Below, piece by piece: positions 61,010-64,000 of a stretch of DNA of 64,000 nucleotides (position 1 is its first letter; each line of letters starts with the position of its first letter). The translations under genes were made by a program, and so were the position numbers. This DNA comes from Woeseia oceani. Its GTDB lineage: Bacteria; Pseudomonadota; Gammaproteobacteria; Steroidobacterales; Woeseiaceae. The stretch spans positions 558,001 to 622,000 of the forward strand of contig NZ_CP016268.1 in NCBI RefSeq assembly GCF_001677435.1. Reading direction: 5' to 3'. The notes under the pieces were generated by a model that saw nothing but the letters and a program-made list of their open reading frames with translations, was not told where the DNA came from and made no database searches.

Positions 61010-62254
61010 ATGCATGTTGTCGTACTGGGTGCCGGAATTGCCGGAGTGACCAGTGCCTATTCGTTGGCGCTGCGCGGCTACGAGGTTACGGTTATTGATC
61101 GCGCCAATGCTGTCGCGGCAGGTGCGAGTCATGCCAATGGCGGGCAGCTCTCCTACAGTTTCACCGATGCATTGGCTCGACCTTCGTTTCTTCCTGGTAT
61201 TCCCGGTTTGTTGCTGGGACGCGATCCGGCAACCCGGGTGCGTCTCCTGACCCGTCCCTGGCTGCCAGGCTGGGGTCTGCGATTCCTGCGTCAATGTACC
61301 CATAAGCAGGCGCGCAACAACACGATCGCCGTACTCGAACTGGCAATGAGGTCGGCGCACCGAATGGCTATGATCAGCGAGCAAACCGGGGTCAGTTTCG
61401 CCCATAAAAAAGACGGCAAGCTCGTGTTATTACCGGAAGGCGCGGATCTGGAGGCCAGTCGTCAAACAATCTCGCTCAAGAAACGACACGGTTGCACGAC
61501 AGAACTGCTCAGCATGGCCGATGCAATCGCGCTTGAACCCGCCATTGAGGCGATGGCCGGCCGCTACGCGGCCGCACTCTATTCCGCACAGGATGAAACC
61601 GGTGACGCCCGTGTCTTTGCAGAGGGTCTTGCTGGCTGGCTGCAGCGCAACAAGGGCATGAACCTGCGGTTGGGCGAAACGGTCAACGGCTTGCTGCGTG
61701 ACGGTGCTCGTATCGTGGGGGTGCAGACCAGCAAAGGTGAGATGACGGCCGACGCCGTCGTGGTTTGCCTTGGTGCACGCAGTCCCGACATCCTGCGTGA
61801 CGTCGGCATTTCAGTTCCTGTCTACCCGGTGCGCGGTTACAGTCTTAGTGTGCCGCGCGGTAGTGCGGCGCCGCGAATCAGTATCACCGACCTGAAGCGC
61901 CGCATCTTGTTCAGCCCACTGGCTGACAGAATGCGTGTTTCAGGTTTTGCCGATTTCGTTGGCTTCAGTGACCGTGACGATGCGGCCCGTATCGCGTTGC
62001 TACGCAAGATGGCCAGTGAAACGGCGCCATTGGCGGCACTCTATGACCATCCACAATCGTCACCGTGGGCCGGTTCGCGGCCCATGACGCCGGATGGACG
62101 ACCCATTACGGGCGCCAGCGATCTTGCCGGGCTGTTCCTCAATTGTGGTCACGGCATGCTGGGCTGGACGCTGGCTGCGGCGACCGCGGACGATCTCGCT
62201 GAAGTGATGGCGCAGTCAGTTAACTCCTGCAAACCGCCTGCCAAAAGCAACTAA
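61010..62254 (+). CDS. dadA: D-amino acid dehydrogenase-like FAD oxidoreductase
   Basis: A 414-residue DadA-family flavoprotein (DAO superfamily) that oxidises D-amino acids and passes electrons to the quinone pool. FAD motif V-L-G-A-G-I-A-G-V-T-S-A-Y is at residues 5-17, and A-S-H-A-N-G-G-Q-L-S-Y-S is the DadA signature after the E/D of strand 2. The C-terminal P-M-T-P-D-G-R-P-I-T-G and C-G-H-G-M-L-G-W-T bind FAD. ATG 61010 begins directly at the flavin strand; an upstream in-frame ATG (60980) is possible. No alanine racemase gene is adjacent. Confidence 0.9.
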   Translation: MHVVVLGAGIAGVTSAYSLALRGYEVTVIDRANAVAAGASHANGGQLSYSFTDALARPSFLPGIPGLLLGRDPATRVRLLTRPWLPGWGLRFLRQCTHKQARNNTIAVLELAMRSAHRMAMISEQTGVSFAHKKDGKLVLLPEGADLEASRQTISLKKRHGCTTELLSMADAIALEPAIEAMAGRYAAALYSAQDETGDARVFAEGLAGWLQRNKGMNLRLGETVNGLLRDGARIVGVQTSKGEMTADAVVVCLGARSPDILRDVGISVPVYPVRGYSLSVPRGSAAPRISITDLKRRILFSPLADRMRVSGFADFVGFSDRDDAARIALLRKMASETAPLAALYDHPQSSPWAGSRPMTPDGRPITGASDLAGLFLNCGHGMLGWTLAAATADDLAEVMAQSVNSCKPPAKSN

Positions 62255-62287
62255 CGCCGGACCTAAACGCTGTGCCCAAAACAGAAG

Positions 62288-62306
62288 TCCCGGCTGTAAG
62301 CCGGGA
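62288..62306. terminator. Bidirectional terminator between dadA-like and PQQ dehydrogenase genes
   Basis: TCCCGGCT (62288-62295), loop GTA, AGCCGGGA (62299-62306): a perfect 8 bp stem between convergent genes. Each side has a short T-rich stretch (TTCCTGTCTT on plus, CTTCTGTTTT on minus), so it probably serves both. Confidence 0.7.
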
Positions 62307-62335
62307 TTCCTGTCTTCGGGGCTCCTGCAGTCGCG

Positions 62336-64000
62336 CTACTCGTAAAGCGCCAGCGCCGTAAGCGACGGACCGGTTTGCGCGATGATGTATTGCCGGCCTT
62401 CGTGCATATAGGTCATCGTGCCGTAACGGGTCCGTTCCGACATCTCGACTTTGCCCACAGTTTCGCCCGTTGCTTTGTTAACCGCGAACAATGCGGGTGT
62501 GCCGTCGGACGACTCCGAGGCGTAGATCAGCAGTGACTTCGTCAACGTCATTGGCGCCATTCGGCCGGTGCCGGTGTTCGGAATGTCCATGCCGGCAAGG
62601 TCCGGGTGGTTGAGGACGCGTTCCGGCGTTTCGCCCACTGGCGACATCCATACATGTTCGCCGGTGTTCATGTCGATGGCCGTGATCCGGCTGTACGGTG
62701 GCTTGAACAAGGGCAGATCATCCGGGCCGCGCACACCGTCCGGTCGCAGCACGGCATAGCGCGCTATGGTGGTTCCTGTAGGTGCTTCCAGCAATTTGTC
62801 CCGTTCTTCGCCGGGCGCGATGATGCGCGATGTGCACGCTTTGTGCGACGTAACGTAAAGAATGCCCGTTTCCGGATCAGCAGTATTCGGACCGTCGATG
62901 TTTACCCCGCCCGTATCTCCGGGGCACCACAGCGCAGCCTTGTAGCCCTCGTCATTGTCACGATGCAGCGGTGGGTTGAACAGCGGGCCGATCTTGTACT
63001 CTTTCAGGTTCTCGATCGCACGGGCGCGCAGATCCGCGGTGAAGTCGATCAGGTCATCGTGCGTCAATCCCTGAATCTCGTACGGAGCCGGTTTGCTCGG
63101 GAACGGTTGAGTCGGTGACAGCTGTTCACCCGGTACGGTTGACGCCGGTACCGGTCGCTCTTCAATCAGCCAGACAGGCTCGCCGGTCTCGCGGTTGAAC
63201 GTGTACGCGAACGATTGTTTGGTTGTCTGTACGACAATCGGTATTTTCCTGCCATCGACTGTGACGTCCATCAGTACTGGTGCGGTCGGTGTGTCGTAGT
63301 TCCAGATGTCGTGATGCACCAGCTGGTAGTGCCAGATGCGTTCGCCGGTCTTGACGTCCAGAGCTATCAGGCTGGTGGAGAACAGGTTGTCACCGGGACG
63401 AAAGCCACCGTAGAAATCCATGGTTGCGCCGTTGGTCGGCACGTAGACGATGCCACGTTCCTGGTCGGCTGACAGTGGTGCCCACGACGAGATGTCGCCA
63501 GTCCATTGCCAGGCATCGTTCTCCCAGGTGTCGTGGCCAAATTCTCCAGGCTTCGGGATGACATTGAATTTCCACAGGAACTCGCCCGTACGAGCGTCGT
63601 AACCCAGGATGTCGCCGGGAATATTCTCGATTCGGGACTGGTTGTAGCCCTGCTCCGCGGAGTTGCCGACAACGATCACGCCGTTCACGACGATTGGTGG
63701 GGATGAGGAGGTTATGTAACCGGTCTCGAGTGCAATACCCTCGTACGGGTCGTACTCGTGGCCAAGGTCGGCAAGCATGTCCACAACGCCCGTGTCAGGG
63801 AAGCCGGCGACGGGTACTTTGCGGCCAAACCCTTCGAGTGGTCGACCGGTTTCGGCATCCAGTGCAGTCAGAAAAAAGGCGGGCGAAACGATATAGATGA
63901 CGCCGCGGCCGTCAATTTCGGCGTACGCAACGCCTTTGCCATAGTCCTTGCGCATCGAGTATTCCCAGCGCGGCGTGCGTGGTTCTACGTATGACCAGAT
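62336..64000 (-). CDS. PQQ-dependent dehydrogenase (5' end missing)
   Basis: At least 554 residues of an eight-bladed quinoprotein propeller; the frame is open to the right edge, so the signal peptide and first blades are absent. Repeated blade motifs include L-D-A-E-T-G-R-P-L, Y-D-A-R-T-G-E-F-L-W-K-F, L-D-V-K-T-G-E-R-I-W-H-Y-Q and F-N-R-E-T-G-E-P-V-W. W-C-P-G-D-T-G-G-V-N-I-D-G-P-N resembles the glucose/quinate dehydrogenase class more than methanol dehydrogenase. It would oxidise an alcohol or sugar in the periplasm. No PQQ synthesis genes are in view. Confidence 0.9.
   Translation of the reverse strand: MWSYVEPRTPRWEYSMRKDYGKGVAYAEIDGRGVIYIVSPAFFLTALDAETGRPLEGFGRKVPVAGFPDTGVVDMLADLGHEYDPYEGIALETGYITSSSPPIVVNGVIVVGNSAEQGYNQSRIENIPGDILGYDARTGEFLWKFNVIPKPGEFGHDTWENDAWQWTGDISSWAPLSADQERGIVYVPTNGATMDFYGGFRPGDNLFSTSLIALDVKTGERIWHYQLVHHDIWNYDTPTAPVLMDVTVDGRKIPIVVQTTKQSFAYTFNRETGEPVWLIEERPVPASTVPGEQLSPTQPFPSKPAPYEIQGLTHDDLIDFTADLRARAIENLKEYKIGPLFNPPLHRDNDEGYKAALWCPGDTGGVNIDGPNTADPETGILYVTSHKACTSRIIAPGEERDKLLEAPTGTTIARYAVLRPDGVRGPDDLPLFKPPYSRITAIDMNTGEHVWMSPVGETPERVLNHPDLAGMDIPNTGTGRMAPMTLTKSLLIYASESSDGTPALFAVNKATGETVGKVEMSERTRYGTMTYMHEGRQYIIAQTGPSLTALALYE

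Noticed and set aside
1-64000. Mobile elements, CRISPR arrays, tRNA or rRNA genes
   Set aside because: No transposase or integrase, no regularly spaced repeats, and no cloverleaf-like intergenic segment was seen by eye. A tRNAscan or covariance search was not possible here.

Overview
The window looks like ordinary chromosome from a marine or halotolerant gammaproteobacterium. The evidence is a high-GC sequence, proteobacterial-type Mla/MCE, FecIR-TonB and MaeB proteins, an Fe-superoxide dismutase and a full ectoine pathway. A Woeseia-like lineage is my guess from the overall gene style and was not tested. I see no insertion sequence, phage, integrase, CRISPR array, rRNA or tRNA. The window cuts a gene at each end: a short-chain dehydrogenase on the left and a PQQ-type dehydrogenase on the right.

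Layout. 1-7.4 kb: SDR, quinone oxidoreductase, an SLC13 permease with four internal RCK_C-like domains, an alpha/beta hydrolase, and a UvrD-type helicase behind a near-consensus LexA box. 7.6-9.5 kb: two unrecognised genes, then a gene-poor stretch with a minus-strand terminator. 9.5-15.8 kb: class II aldolase, threonine ammonia-lyase (ilvA), a two-domain M16 peptidase and a prolyl aminopeptidase. 15.8-22.1 kb: dihydroorotase, then three genes that form a 2-oxoacid:ferredoxin oxidoreductase with its own pyridine-nucleotide/flavin/ferredoxin subunit. 22.1-25.9 kb: cupin, Tat-exported epimerase-like protein, OPT transporter. 26.2-29.7 kb: an MCE/Mla lipid-transport operon. 29.8-33.8 kb: DUF2330 protein plus a solitary RnfD-like membrane protein, then a small-membrane-protein/ECF-sigma/putative anti-sigma operon.

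33.8-44.3 kb is the most distinctive block. It holds a cysteine-desulfurase-like PLP protein without the catalytic Cys, an argininosuccinate-lyase-family enzyme with a signal peptide, FecI-type sigma, FecR with a C-terminal STN-like domain, a 1001-residue TonB receptor, an SLC13/DASS dicarboxylate permease and an exported M14 carboxypeptidase. My hypothesis is that the receptor brings a fumarate-derived amino acid adduct or metallophore into the periplasm, the exported lyase splits it, and the DASS permease imports the C4-dicarboxylate.

44.3-53.8 kb: 3-methyladenine glycosylase, APC permease, small exported protein, YecM-like protein, SDR, ABC exporter, NADP malic enzyme (maeB) and sodB. 54-60 kb: MarR-type ectR diverging from ectA-ectB-ectC-ask and a Na+/solute symporter, with no ectD. 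60-64 kb: two small unknown genes, a DadA-like dehydrogenase and the PQQ-type dehydrogenase.
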